This document shows positions 44,668 through 52,001 of a stretch of DNA of 64,000 nt, piece after piece (the stretch's first letter is position 1; every line of letters starts with the position of its first letter). Made by a program: the position numbers and the translations under genes. The DNA is from Streptomyces flaveolus (lineage in GTDB: Bacteria > Actinomycetota > Actinomycetes > Streptomycetales > Streptomycetaceae): positions 62,001 to 126,000 of the forward strand of contig NZ_BMRV01000003.1 in assembly GCF_014648815.1 (NCBI RefSeq), read 5' to 3'. A model generated the notes under the pieces. The model was not told the origin of the DNA and did not search any database. It saw only the letters and a program-made list of their open reading frames with translations.

Positions 44668-45086
44668 GTGGCGGGGAAGGACGTCGACCGAGTCCGCGAC
44701 AAGTTCGGGCCCGATGTCATCGGACCTGCCCACATCGACGGCCGCAGCCCCCGGGCCGCCCGGGAGCGGGCGCTGAACCTCCTCGGCGCCGTCGGCCTCG
44801 CGGACCAGGCCGACCGCCGCCCCCACCAGCTGTCCGGCGGCCAGCGTCAGCGCGTCACCATCGCCCCGGCGCTGATGAACGACCCCGGGGTGCTGCTGGT
44901 CGACGAGCCCACCAGCGCCCTCGACCACGAGCGTTCCGCCGCCGTCGTCGGCTTGATCACCCGCCTCACCCACGAGCGGGCACCGCCACCGTGCTGGTCA
45001 CCCACGACCACGCCCATCTGGCCGCGGCCGACCGTGTCACCGAGGTGCGGGACGGACGCCTGAGCGTGCCCGCGCCGGCCTGCTGA
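44668..45086 (+). pseudogene. Truncated, frameshifted ABC transporter ATPase (MacB/LolD type)
   Basis: The C-terminal half of an export-type ABC ATPase. Signature LSGGQRQRV and Walker [13 protein letters not shown] are intact, but the Walker A half is missing upstream. After LTHERA the frame breaks; adding one base restores [17 protein letters not shown] and [10 protein letters not shown] to TGA 45084-45086. The A-loop IAPALM replaces the usual IARAL. Without Walker A and with a frameshift it cannot be functional. No permease gene survives beside it. It converges on the cupin gene. Confidence 0.85.
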
Positions 45087-45099
45087 CCGGGACCGCCGT

Positions 45100-45531
45100 T
45101 CAGGCGGGGTCGGGGCGGAGCCGGTCGGCGGCACCGGGCGGCTGGATCCGCATGCCGGGCCGGCGCCGGTGGACCGTCAGATACGTCACCCCGTCGGGCC
45201 CGGCCTGGACGGCGCGCGTCGCACCGTGCGGCAGCCAGGTCAGCAGCCCCGGCCGCAGCGGCCGGTCGCCGTCGGTGCAGACGAGGGTGGCCGCCCCGTC
45301 GAGGACGAGCAGCAGGACGTCGAGGTCGGGCTCGGTGTGGGTGCCGACCCGTCCGGACGCGGGAACGCGGACGACGTTGGCGTCCAGCTGGCGTCCCGGT
45401 TCCGCGAGCCGCCACAGGGCACCGGTCGGTGCGTCCCCGGCGAGGGCCAGGAGCTCCGCGGTGTCGCACAGGACCCGGGGGAGGGGAGTCCCCTCGGCCG
45501 GGGTGGGGGTGCCGCCGTCTTCCGCTGTCAT
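45100..45531 (-). CDS. Cupin-domain protein
   Basis: A 143-residue single-cupin protein. The cupin core runs GRVGTHTEPDLDVLLLVLDG through RPLRPGLLTWLPHGATRAVQ, with the first motif's HTEPDLD giving likely metal ligands and LPHG in motif two. A flexible acidic/Pro N-terminus precedes it. The role could be enzyme or ligand sensor. It is divergent from the Rrf2 regulator, with a 149-base gap holding the putative NsrR operator, so it might share nitric-oxide regulation, but this is inference. Confidence 0.75.
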   Translation of the reverse strand: MTAEDGGTPTPAEGTPLPRVLCDTAELLALAGDAPTGALWRLAEPGRQLDANVVRVPASGRVGTHTEPDLDVLLLVLDGAATLVCTDGDRPLRPGLLTWLPHGATRAVQAGPDGVTYLTVHRRRPGMRIQPPGAADRLRPDPA

Positions 45532-45651
45532 CGGATGCCACCGTCCGCCGTGCCCAACCGCGGCCGCCCGCCGCCCCGTTGGGCGGCCGTTCCGGCGCGG
45601 CCCGTCAAGTGACGCACTCCACAGGGCCCCCAGCCGCAGGTAAAGGGGAAT

Positions 45652-45671
45652 CTAACATGCGTATTTGTTAG
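45652..45671. promoter_or_regulatory. Putative NsrR operator of the regulator gene
   Basis: CTAACATGCGTATTTGTTAG has 6-bp perfect arms (CTAACA/TGTTAG) around an AT-rich centre and ends nine bases before the GTG start of the regulator. It is well placed for autoregulation and stands out in GC-rich surroundings. Confidence 0.65.
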
Positions 45672-45680
45672 GGTCCCGCT

Positions 45681-46127
45681 GTGCGGCTGACGAAATTCAC
45701 CGACCTGGCGCTGCGTTCCGTGATGCGCCTGGCGGTCCTGAAGGACGGCGACGACCCCCTTGCCACCCGCGAGGTGGCCGAGGTCATCGGCGTGCCGTAC
45801 ACGCACGCCGCGAAGGCCATCACCCGCCTGCAGCACCTCGGTGTGGTGGAGGCCCGGCGCGGCCGTGGCGGCGGACTGACACTGACCGACCTGGGGCGGC
45901 ACGCCTCGGTCGGCTGGCTGGTCCGGGAGCTGGAGGGCGACGGCGAGGTCGTCGCCTGCGAGGGTGAGACACCGTGCCCGCTGCGCGGGGCCTGCCGGTT
46001 GCGGGGTGCCCTACGCGCGGCCCAGGAGGCGTTCTACAGCGCGCTCGACCCCCTGACCGTCGCCGACCTGGTGGCCTCGCCGACCGGTCCGGTCCTGGTG
46101 GGGCTGACGGTTCGCCCGTCCGGCTGA
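45681..46127 (+). CDS. nsrR: NsrR-type Rrf2 transcriptional repressor
   Basis: A 148-residue Rrf2 regulator. The winged helix-turn-helix covers about 5-60 (TREVAEVIGVPYTHAAKAITRL). Cysteines 93, 99 and 105 in CEGETPCPLRGAC are spaced C-x5-C-x5-C; with Asp8 these match the ligands I recall for the [4Fe-4S] cluster of S. coelicolor NsrR. Nitric oxide destroys the cluster and relieves repression. The next gene is a flavohaemoglobin, its classic target. GTG 45681 is used; a palindrome lies just upstream. Confidence 0.9.
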   Translation: MRLTKFTDLALRSVMRLAVLKDGDDPLATREVAEVIGVPYTHAAKAITRLQHLGVVEARRGRGGGLTLTDLGRHASVGWLVRELEGDGEVVACEGETPCPLRGACRLRGALRAAQEAFYSALDPLTVADLVASPTGPVLVGLTVRPSG

Positions 46128-46165
46128 CGGGCGGACGGGGCGGCACGTGCCGACCTGTGACTCAA

Positions 46166-46188
46166 AACACGAAAATCATCTACCAATT
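46166..46188 (+). promoter_or_regulatory. Putative NsrR operator of the flavohaemoglobin gene
   Basis: AACACGAAAATCATCTACCAATT (first and last halves share a partial dyad) is an AT-rich island in otherwise very GC-rich DNA. It lies directly before the ribosome site AAGGAG and closely resembles, from memory, the S. coelicolor hmpA NsrR site. The position would block initiation at the flavohaemoglobin promoter. Confidence 0.6.
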
Positions 46189-46199
46189 AAGGAGTCGCC

Positions 46200-47396
46200 G
46201 TGCTCTCCGAACAGTCCGTCCCCGTGGTCCGGGCCACCCTTCCGGCGGTCGGAGCGGCCATCGGTGACATCACCGAGCTGTTCTACCGGAAGCTCTTCGA
46301 CGCCCACCCCGAGCTGCTGCGGGACCTGTTCAACCGGGGCAATCAGGCCAGCGGGGAGCAGCAGAAGGCACTGGCCGGGTCCATAGCGGCGTTCGCCGGC
46401 ATGCTGCTGGAGCGTCCCGACGCCCGTCCCGACGCGATGCTCTCCCGGATCGCGCACAAGCACGCCTCCCTCGGAATCACCTCCGACCAGTACAAGGTCG
46501 TCCACCGTCACCTGTTCGCGGCGATCGCGGAGGTCCTCGGCGACGCGGTCACCCCGGAGGTCGCCGCGGCCTGGGACGAGGTCTACTGGCTGATGGCCAA
46601 CGCGCTCGTCGCCATCGAGACCCGCCTCTACCAGGAGGCCGAGGTCGCCGAGGGGCAGGTCTGGCGGCGCATGGAGATCGTCGAGCGGCGCGAGGAGAGC
46701 CCCGACGCCGTCTCCCTCGTACTGCGGCCCGCCGACGACCGCCCCGCGCGGCCGTTCCGCCCGGGCCAGTACGTCAGCGTCCAGTCCGAACTGCCCGACG
46801 GCTCGCGGCAGATCCGTCAGTACAGCCTGTCCGCCGCACCCGGCCGCTCCGACCGGCGGATCACCGTCAAGCGCGTCCGGGGCGCCGGACAGCCGGACGG
46901 CGAGGTCTCGTCCTGGCTCCACGCCACCGCGTGCGAGGGCGATGTCCTCACCGTCTCCGAGCCGTTCGGCGACCTCGCGCCGGCCGAGGGCGACGGCCCG
47001 CTGCTGCTGGTCTCCGCCGGAATCGGCGTCACCCCCATGCTGGCCGTGCTGGACCACCTGGCCGCCACCGGCACCGGCCGTCCGGTCACCGTCGTCCACG
47101 CCGACCGCACCCCCGCCGACCACGCCCACCGGCAGGAGCAGATCGACCTCGTCGGCGCGCTCCCGGACGCCCGGATCCACCTCTGGTACGAGGAGCCCGG
47201 CGACCAGGCGCCGGAGGCATCGGCCGGACTCGTCGACATCGAGAGTCTGGACCTGCCCGCGGGACTCACGGTCTACCTGTGCGGCCCGGTGCCCTTCATG
47301 CGCGCCGTCCGTGGCGACCTGCTGCGCCGCGGGGTGCCCGCCGAGGCCGTCCACTACGAGGTCTTCGGCCCCGACCTCTGGCTCGGACAGCAGTAG
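46200..47396 (+). CDS. hmp: Flavohaemoglobin (nitric oxide dioxygenase)
   Basis: A 398-residue flavohaemoglobin that converts NO and O2 to nitrate with NAD(P)H. The globin domain (1-140) holds the proximal histidine in RIAHKHASLGI; the FAD domain follows with RQYSLS; the NAD domain has LLLVSAGIGVTPM and LCGPVPFM. The catalytic set is complete. GTG 46200 follows AAGGAG. It is 72 bases after nsrR in the same direction and ends at a hairpin, 47422-47444. It protects against nitrosative stress under NsrR control. Confidence 0.95.
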   Translation: MLSEQSVPVVRATLPAVGAAIGDITELFYRKLFDAHPELLRDLFNRGNQASGEQQKALAGSIAAFAGMLLERPDARPDAMLSRIAHKHASLGITSDQYKVVHRHLFAAIAEVLGDAVTPEVAAAWDEVYWLMANALVAIETRLYQEAEVAEGQVWRRMEIVERREESPDAVSLVLRPADDRPARPFRPGQYVSVQSELPDGSRQIRQYSLSAAPGRSDRRITVKRVRGAGQPDGEVSSWLHATACEGDVLTVSEPFGDLAPAEGDGPLLLVSAGIGVTPMLAVLDHLAATGTGRPVTVVHADRTPADHAHRQEQIDLVGALPDARIHLWYEEPGDQAPEASAGLVDIESLDLPAGLTVYLCGPVPFMRAVRGDLLRRGVPAEAVHYEVFGPDLWLGQQ

Positions 47397-47421
47397 AACC
47401 GCCGGGCGGACGGACGCCCGA

Positions 47422-47444
47422 CCGCCGGCACCGGGTGCCGGCGG
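47422..47444. terminator. Hairpin after the flavohaemoglobin gene
   Basis: CCGCCGGCAC (47422-47431) pairs with GTGCCGGCGG (47435-47444) around CGG. A 10-bp perfect stem between two convergent stop codons, usable in both directions. Confidence 0.7.
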
Positions 47445-47480
47445 CGGACCCCGCCGCCACCGGCACATTGCGCAACGGCG

Positions 47481-47831
47481 TTAGGCCGCTGCGGTGAAGG
47501 CGGTGCTGATGGCGGTGTCGACCCGGGCGTGCACGACCAGTCGGGGGCCGGTCGTGTCGGCGTTGTCCTCCAGCAGCCGCCGGACAGGGGCGCTGTGGGT
47601 GACGACGCTCATCAGGACACCGAGGCGACCGCACCACTGGTGGGCCCGGAGCACGGCACTGACGGCGGCACCACTGGAGGCCTCCTCGGTCAGGACGATG
47701 ACGACCGGAGCCGGCTGGTGGGCGTCGACGAGGTGCGTGATGTGGGTGGACAGCGCGGCCCGCCCGTCGATTCCCGGATCCTGATCCACCGTGATGACGA
47801 GGACTCCATGCTCCAGGGTGTGGGACAGCAT
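47481..47831 (-). CDS. STAS-like domain protein
   Basis: A 116-residue protein resembling the STAS fold: an opening strand GVLVITVDQD, a helix region GRAALSTHITHLVD, then PVVIVLTEEASSGAAVSAVLRAHQWC and LGVLMSVVTHSAPVRRLLEDN. Anti-sigma-factor antagonists have this outline, but the usual phosphorylatable D-S pair is replaced by EEASSG, so regulation by phosphorylation is uncertain. ATG 47831 has GGAGG nine bases upstream; the stop is TAA. A partner kinase may be the RsbW-like protein at 61665, which is only a guess. Confidence 0.65.
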   Translation of the reverse strand: MLSHTLEHGVLVITVDQDPGIDGRAALSTHITHLVDAHQPAPVVIVLTEEASSGAAVSAVLRAHQWCGRLGVLMSVVTHSAPVRRLLEDNADTTGPRLVVHARVDTAISTAFTAAA

Positions 47832-48077
47832 CGTGGTGGCCTCCGATCTGACGCCTGATGGCGAAGTGCCTTCAGTGAAAGTGCCCCGGACCCGCTCCGC
47901 AATGCGCGGCGACGGCGACACCGCCGAAGGGGCGTTCCCGGCGTTCCCGTGCCGCGGCACCGGGTGCCCGGTGAGGCGGGGAGCGGGACCGTGCTCCCGA
48001 AGGGCGCGGCGGGCCCGCGCACGGCCGCCGCGTACGATCGTCCGGTCCGTCCCCGAACCGGCAAGGAGCCCCGACCG

Positions 48078-48767
48078 GTGCCCGCCCTCCTCCCCGCCCC
48101 CCGAACCGGGCCCCGTCTGCTGGACCTGGAGCGCCTGACCCGCGTGGAGGACGGCGAACGGCTGCACGCCCTGCTGTGGCGGCCCGGGCCGGGCTGGCGG
48201 ATGGCCGGCAGCGCCGTGCTCGGCGGCGGCATCGCCGACTGCGCGTGGGTCCTCAACGCCCAAGTGGCGCACGGATATCGACGCACCGACCCCGCCCGCC
48301 ACCTCGCCGACCTGGCGCTGGCCGCCGGAGCCGAGGGACGGGGCATGGGCCTGATGACCGCCGCCGACGTCCGCGACCCCGGCCGCGCGCGGGACGGCGG
48401 CACGGAGGCCGTCGTCACCGCGGGCGTCTCCGTGCGCGGATGGGCGGCCGCACCGCAGGAGGGCGGCACGGGGACACCCGGGCCGGGCACCATCAACATC
48501 CTCGCCGCCCTGCCGGTGGCCCTGAGTGACGCCGCCCTGGTCAACGCGGTCATCACGGCGACCGAGGCCAAGGTGCAGGCACTCGTCGAAGCGGGCCTCG
48601 ACTGCTCCGGCACGCCCACCGACGCCGTGTGCGTCGCCGCCCGCGCGCCGCAGCCCGGCACGGAGGCCCACGCCTTCGCCGGCCCCCGCTCCGAGTGGGG
48701 CGCCCGGTTGGCACGGGCCGTCCACCGCGCCGTGCACGACGCGCTGCCCGCCGCCGCGCACGGCTGA
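48078..48767 (+). CDS. cbiZ: CbiZ, adenosylcobinamide amidohydrolase
   Basis: A 229-residue CbiZ-family enzyme, which removes the aminopropanol side chain of salvaged cobinamide to give cobyric acid. The recognised core is GGGIADCAWVLNAQVAHGY, GRGMGLMTAADV, and TINILAALPVALSDAALVNAVITATEAK (quoted in part), then CSGTPTDAVCV. It opens with VPALLPAP after AAGGAG at nine bases. No other cobalamin gene and no cobalamin riboswitch lies beside it, so it acts as an isolated salvage gene. Confidence 0.87.
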   Translation: MPALLPAPRTGPRLLDLERLTRVEDGERLHALLWRPGPGWRMAGSAVLGGGIADCAWVLNAQVAHGYRRTDPARHLADLALAAGAEGRGMGLMTAADVRDPGRARDGGTEAVVTAGVSVRGWAAAPQEGGTGTPGPGTINILAALPVALSDAALVNAVITATEAKVQALVEAGLDCSGTPTDAVCVAARAPQPGTEAHAFAGPRSEWGARLARAVHRAVHDALPAAAHG

Positions 48768-48826
48768 GCCGGCCCAAGTCCCGCGCGCTCGCACCCGGTT
48801 TCGGTGGCCGACGGCCGCCCGAGCGG

Positions 48827-49087
48827 CTACAGCGAGTTCCTGCGCCGTATCGCCGCCGCGCGCAGGGCCAGCGCCGCGGCCAGCAGCACCCAGGCCACGG
48901 CGCAGTACGCCCAGGCCGTCGCACCCCGTGCCACGCCGACGGCGCTCCAGACGGCCCACAGCGCGAGCACCACGCACAACGCCGTCCACGAGATGTCGGC
49001 GACGCGGGTGCGCAACTGCGCGCGCTGCCGTGTGCCGGGTTCCAGATCGCCGAGACCGTTGCCTGCGGGTGCCTTCCGACCGTCCAC
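48827..49087 (-). CDS. Small two-helix membrane protein
   Basis: An 86-residue protein with two transmembrane stretches: ISWTALCVVLALWAVWSAVG and AYCAVAWVLLAAALALRAAA, and a basic end RRRN. GTG 49087 follows AAGGAG at six bases; a longer form from GTG 49114 would include the ribosome site and is less likely. The function is unknown. It converges on cbiZ. Confidence 0.7.
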   Translation of the reverse strand: MDGRKAPAGNGLGDLEPGTRQRAQLRTRVADISWTALCVVLALWAVWSAVGVARGATAWAYCAVAWVLLAAALALRAAAIRRRNSL

Positions 49088-49217
49088 GTAGGGCTCCTTC
49101 GCTGGAGTACTCACGAGTGGGCGTCGGGTACCCCCTCGGGGGTCTCGCAAGCGGTCCGGGCACGGATGCGCGGGGACGGCCCGCTCCGGCCGTCCCCGCG
49201 ACTGTCCTCACGTACTG

Positions 49218-49901
49218 TCAGCGCTGTCCGCTCTTCTCCAGCGCCTTGTCCAAGGCGGCCGCGAACCCGTAGGCCCACAGCTGGTTCACCCGGCTGCGCT
49301 CGGTGGCGTTGGGGTACGCGTTGGTGCAGGACGGGCCGGGGCCGCCGCCCGACATCAACTCGCTGCACGGGCCGGTGTAGTGGTCGGGCAGGCCGAGCAC
49401 GTGCCCGGTCTCGTGGGCGGTCACGCGGGTCGAGTCGTACTGCCGGTTCTGTGCGTAGTCGAGGAAGATGTAGCCGCTGCCGTGACCGTCCGTGGAGGCG
49501 TACGAGCCGCGCGAGTCGTTGCCCTCGTAGTACGAGAAGTCGGCGCCGGAGCTGCTCTCCTGGAGTCGTACGTTGGACACCGAGCTGTTCCAGATCTGGG
49601 CGCTGCGGGATATCTGGGTGCGGAAGCTGGGCGCGTTTCTCGTGCTGTAGTAGACGGTGACGGCGGCCGTCGAGGACGGGTTGGCCGCCCGCTTCTCGGC
49701 GACGGACTTGACGACCGCCTCGAAGAACTCCTGGTTGGCGCGGGCGTCTTCGCCCGAGCCGGCCGAGGGCTGGTAGCCGGCCTGCGCCGCGGGGGCCTGG
49801 GCCTGGGGAGCGGCGGCCGTCGCGGCCGGGCCGGTGCCGAGCACGGCGGCGGTCAGGCCGAGGCCGACCGCGGTGGACAGCAGGGGCAGGGTGATGCGCA
49901 T
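49218..49901 (-). CDS. snpA: Snapalysin, small extracellular neutral metalloprotease
   Basis: A 227-residue preproprotein of peptidase family M7. The signal peptide (1-31) is followed by a pro-region and the mature enzyme from about residue 75. The zinc motif is H163-E-T-G-H167-x5-D173, the HExxHxxGxxD pattern special to snapalysin, followed by [10 protein letters not shown] with a disulfide-forming cysteine and Met-turn. It degrades milk protein and other peptides outside the cell. It is divergent from its LysR-type activator. AAGGAG precedes ATG 49901 at seven bases. Confidence 0.93.
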   Translation of the reverse strand: MRITLPLLSTAVGLGLTAAVLGTGPAATAAAPQAQAPAAQAGYQPSAGSGEDARANQEFFEAVVKSVAEKRAANPSSTAAVTVYYSTRNAPSFRTQISRSAQIWNSSVSNVRLQESSSGADFSYYEGNDSRGSYASTDGHGSGYIFLDYAQNRQYDSTRVTAHETGHVLGLPDHYTGPCSELMSGGGPGPSCTNAYPNATERSRVNQLWAYGFAAALDKALEKSGQR

Positions 49902-49986
49902 CGATGACTCCTTGTGTGGGGGAGTGGGGAGAAGTCGTCACCGGTGAGTGTGGGGCGCCCAGGAGCCCGCTGTGATGATGGCAACA

Positions 49987-50009
49987 GGCGATAGGTCCGG
50001 GCTATCGCC
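49987..50009. promoter_or_regulatory. LysR-type operator between snpA and its regulator
   Basis: GGCGATAG and CTATCGCC flank a seven-base centre (GTCCGGG), giving 8-bp perfect arms. Position in the 195-base divergent gap (86 bases from the snpA start, 88 from the regulator start) and the T/A core suit a SnpR binding site. Confidence 0.85.
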
Positions 50010-50096
50010 CAGGTTCTGCCGGAGTGCAGAACTCGCCCTGTTCCGCCGCGTTTTGTTCACCTGGCGCAACCAACTGTTCCGCTCTACGCTCCCTGC

Positions 50097-51086
50097 ATGG
50101 AGCTCGAGGTGAGGCACCTTCGCGCGCTGTGCGCCATCGCCGACGCCGGCAGCCTGCACCGGGCGGCACGCCAACTGGGCGTCACCCAGCCCACGTTGAG
50201 CACCCAGCTGAGCCGCATCGAACAGGCCCTGGGCGGGCAGCTGTTCGTCCGGGAACGCAGCGGCTGCCGCCCCACCCCGCTCGGCCGCACCGTCCTCGGC
50301 CGGGCCCGCCCGCTGCTGGCCGACATGCGGACCCTCGTCCGCGAGGCCCGCGCCGCCGCGGCCGGCGGTGACAGCCGGCTGCGCGTCGGCTCCACCGCGA
50401 GCCGGGCCCTCGCCGGCTGGCTGCGCCGGCTCAGACGCCCCGGCCTGGAACCGACGCTCCAGATGGACGTCTCCGCCAACGCGCTGCTGCGCAGGGTCGG
50501 CGACGGCCAGCTCGACGTCGCCTTCGTGCACGAGGTGGAGGGCTGCCCGCTGCGCGTCCCCGAGGGCCTGCGGCTGCGGGTCCTGATCGAGCGCGAACCG
50601 CAGTTCGTCATGCTGCCCGCCGACCACCCGGCGGCGGTACGCCCCGTCGTCCACCTCACCGACCTCGCCGACGACCGGTGGATGGTCGACCCCACCGTCG
50701 ACGGCGAATGGGACGGCGTGCACCGCATGCTGCGCGCCGTCGGCCTAGACCCGCGGGTCCTGCACGGCGACTACCACACCGCCGCGTCCCTCGTCGCGAC
50801 CGGCGAAGTCGTCACCGTCTGCCAGCCCAGCTCCCAGTCCCGCCCCGACATGGCGGTACGGCCCCTGTACGGCGACCCCCTCGGCGTGCGCCTGCTGCTG
50901 GCCGCCCGCACCCGGGCCGAACTGGACGCGGTCTACCCCGCGCTCGAGGAGGCGTACTGGGAGGTCGCCCGCCAGTCCTCCGCCTACCGCGAGTGGCTGG
51001 AGGGCCCCCGGCCGCCCGCCGTGACCCCGTGCTCACCGGCGTCCGGAGCGGGGACCGACCGGACGGAGTTCGTTCCCGCCCGCTGA
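50097..51086 (+). CDS. snpR: LysR-family activator of snapalysin (SnpR)
   Basis: A 329-residue LysR regulator. The N-terminal helix-turn-helix is residues 1-60 (ELEVRHLRALCAIADAG; LHRAARQLGVTQPTLSTQLS), and a periplasmic-binding-like effector domain follows. Divergent placement from snpA is the known arrangement in Streptomyces, where the regulator drives snpA. The 23-bp palindrome at 49987-50009 is the likely site. ATG 50097 is the only reasonable start, though it has no clear Shine-Dalgarno. Confidence 0.9.
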   Translation: MELEVRHLRALCAIADAGSLHRAARQLGVTQPTLSTQLSRIEQALGGQLFVRERSGCRPTPLGRTVLGRARPLLADMRTLVREARAAAAGGDSRLRVGSTASRALAGWLRRLRRPGLEPTLQMDVSANALLRRVGDGQLDVAFVHEVEGCPLRVPEGLRLRVLIEREPQFVMLPADHPAAVRPVVHLTDLADDRWMVDPTVDGEWDGVHRMLRAVGLDPRVLHGDYHTAASLVATGEVVTVCQPSSQSRPDMAVRPLYGDPLGVRLLLAARTRAELDAVYPALEEAYWEVARQSSAYREWLEGPRPPAVTPCSPASGAGTDRTEFVPAR

Positions 51087-51167
51087 AAAAACGGACGATC
51101 CGGCCATTCAGGTGTTTTCCCTCCCGAACCGGTATGACAACAGGGCCAAACGGTTACGGAGAGGGGC

Positions 51168-51926
51168 ATGAGCTCTGCGCGACGACTTCCCCCCATGCGT
51201 TCGATGGCCGTGATGTGTGCCCTGGGCAGTTCCGTACTGCTGATGACGGCCTGTACCAATGCCGATACGACACGTTCGAGTGTCGCCGAGGCGGCACCGA
51301 CCGGTTCCCCCACCGGCACCGCTTCCCCGACCAACACCACTTCCTCCCCCACCGCCTCCCCCTCCGCCTCGATGGACGAGGACAAGGCCGAGCGCAAAGC
51401 CTTGGTCCCGATGGCCAAGGTGACCTGGGACAAGGCCGCCGACACCGCCGTCAAGGAGGTCTCCGGCAGCAAACTCGTGGACCTCGAACTGAAGAAGACC
51501 TCGGCCGAGGCGACCGCGTCCCCCACGGGCTCGCCGATGCCGAGCACCCCGAACCCCGCCCCCAGCACGGGCGCCCCCGAGTGGGAGGCCAAGGTCGCCA
51601 CCTCCGACGGCACCGTGCACCGCATCGACATCGACGCGGTCAGCGGGAAGGTCTTCCGCACCCAGGCGGAGGCGGACCAGGACGCCGACGACAAGAAGGA
51701 GATCGCCGACCGGCTGAGCAAGGCCACCCAGACCCCGCAGCAGGCGGTGAAGGTCGCCACCGGCAAGGCCAAGGGCACCGTCACCGGCGTCGAACTCGAC
51801 GAGAACGACAACCAGCAGGTCATGTGGGCCGTCGACGTCGTGGACACCAACAACTGGAACGAGACGACCGTCGGGGTCGACGCCACGAACGGCAAGATCC
51901 TCAGCGAGAACGTCGACACCGACTGA
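51168..51926 (+). CDS. PepSY-domain lipoprotein
   Basis: A 252-residue lipoprotein. The lipobox LMTAC places the lipidated Cys at residue 29. A Ser/Thr/Pro-rich linker (about 30-70, with TGSPTGTASPT) would span the peptidoglycan. Two PepSY-like units follow: the first around AKVTWDKAADTAVKEVSG to VHRIDIDAVSGKVF, the second around PQQAVKVATGKAKG to TTVGVDATNGKIL, each with the typical W/H-x-x-I-D-A-x-x-G-K-x pattern. PepSY domains often inhibit secreted proteases, and the snapalysin gene is two genes upstream; a link is inferred. A terminator follows at 51949. Confidence 0.85.
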   Translation: MSSARRLPPMRSMAVMCALGSSVLLMTACTNADTTRSSVAEAAPTGSPTGTASPTNTTSSPTASPSASMDEDKAERKALVPMAKVTWDKAADTAVKEVSGSKLVDLELKKTSAEATASPTGSPMPSTPNPAPSTGAPEWEAKVATSDGTVHRIDIDAVSGKVFRTQAEADQDADDKKEIADRLSKATQTPQQAVKVATGKAKGTVTGVELDENDNQQVMWAVDVVDTNNWNETTVGVDATNGKILSENVDTD

Positions 51927-51948
51927 GCGCCGGTCCGGCAAGCACTTC

Positions 51949-51981
51949 GGGAGCAGCGGGCCATCCAGCCCGACTGCTCCC
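51949..51981. terminator. Bidirectional terminator
   Basis: GGGAGCAGCGGGC (51949-51961) pairs with GCCCG-A-CTGCTCCC (51968-51981) around CATCCA, with one bulged A and a TTTCC tract after it. It serves the convergent PepSY and MFS genes. Confidence 0.8.
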
Positions 51982-52001
51982 TTTCCTCGTGCCGTTCGCT
52001 G

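Noticed and set aside
47832..48077. Cobalamin riboswitch upstream of cbiZ
   Set aside because: I looked for the conserved B12-box segments and did not find them; the segment is simply GC-rich.
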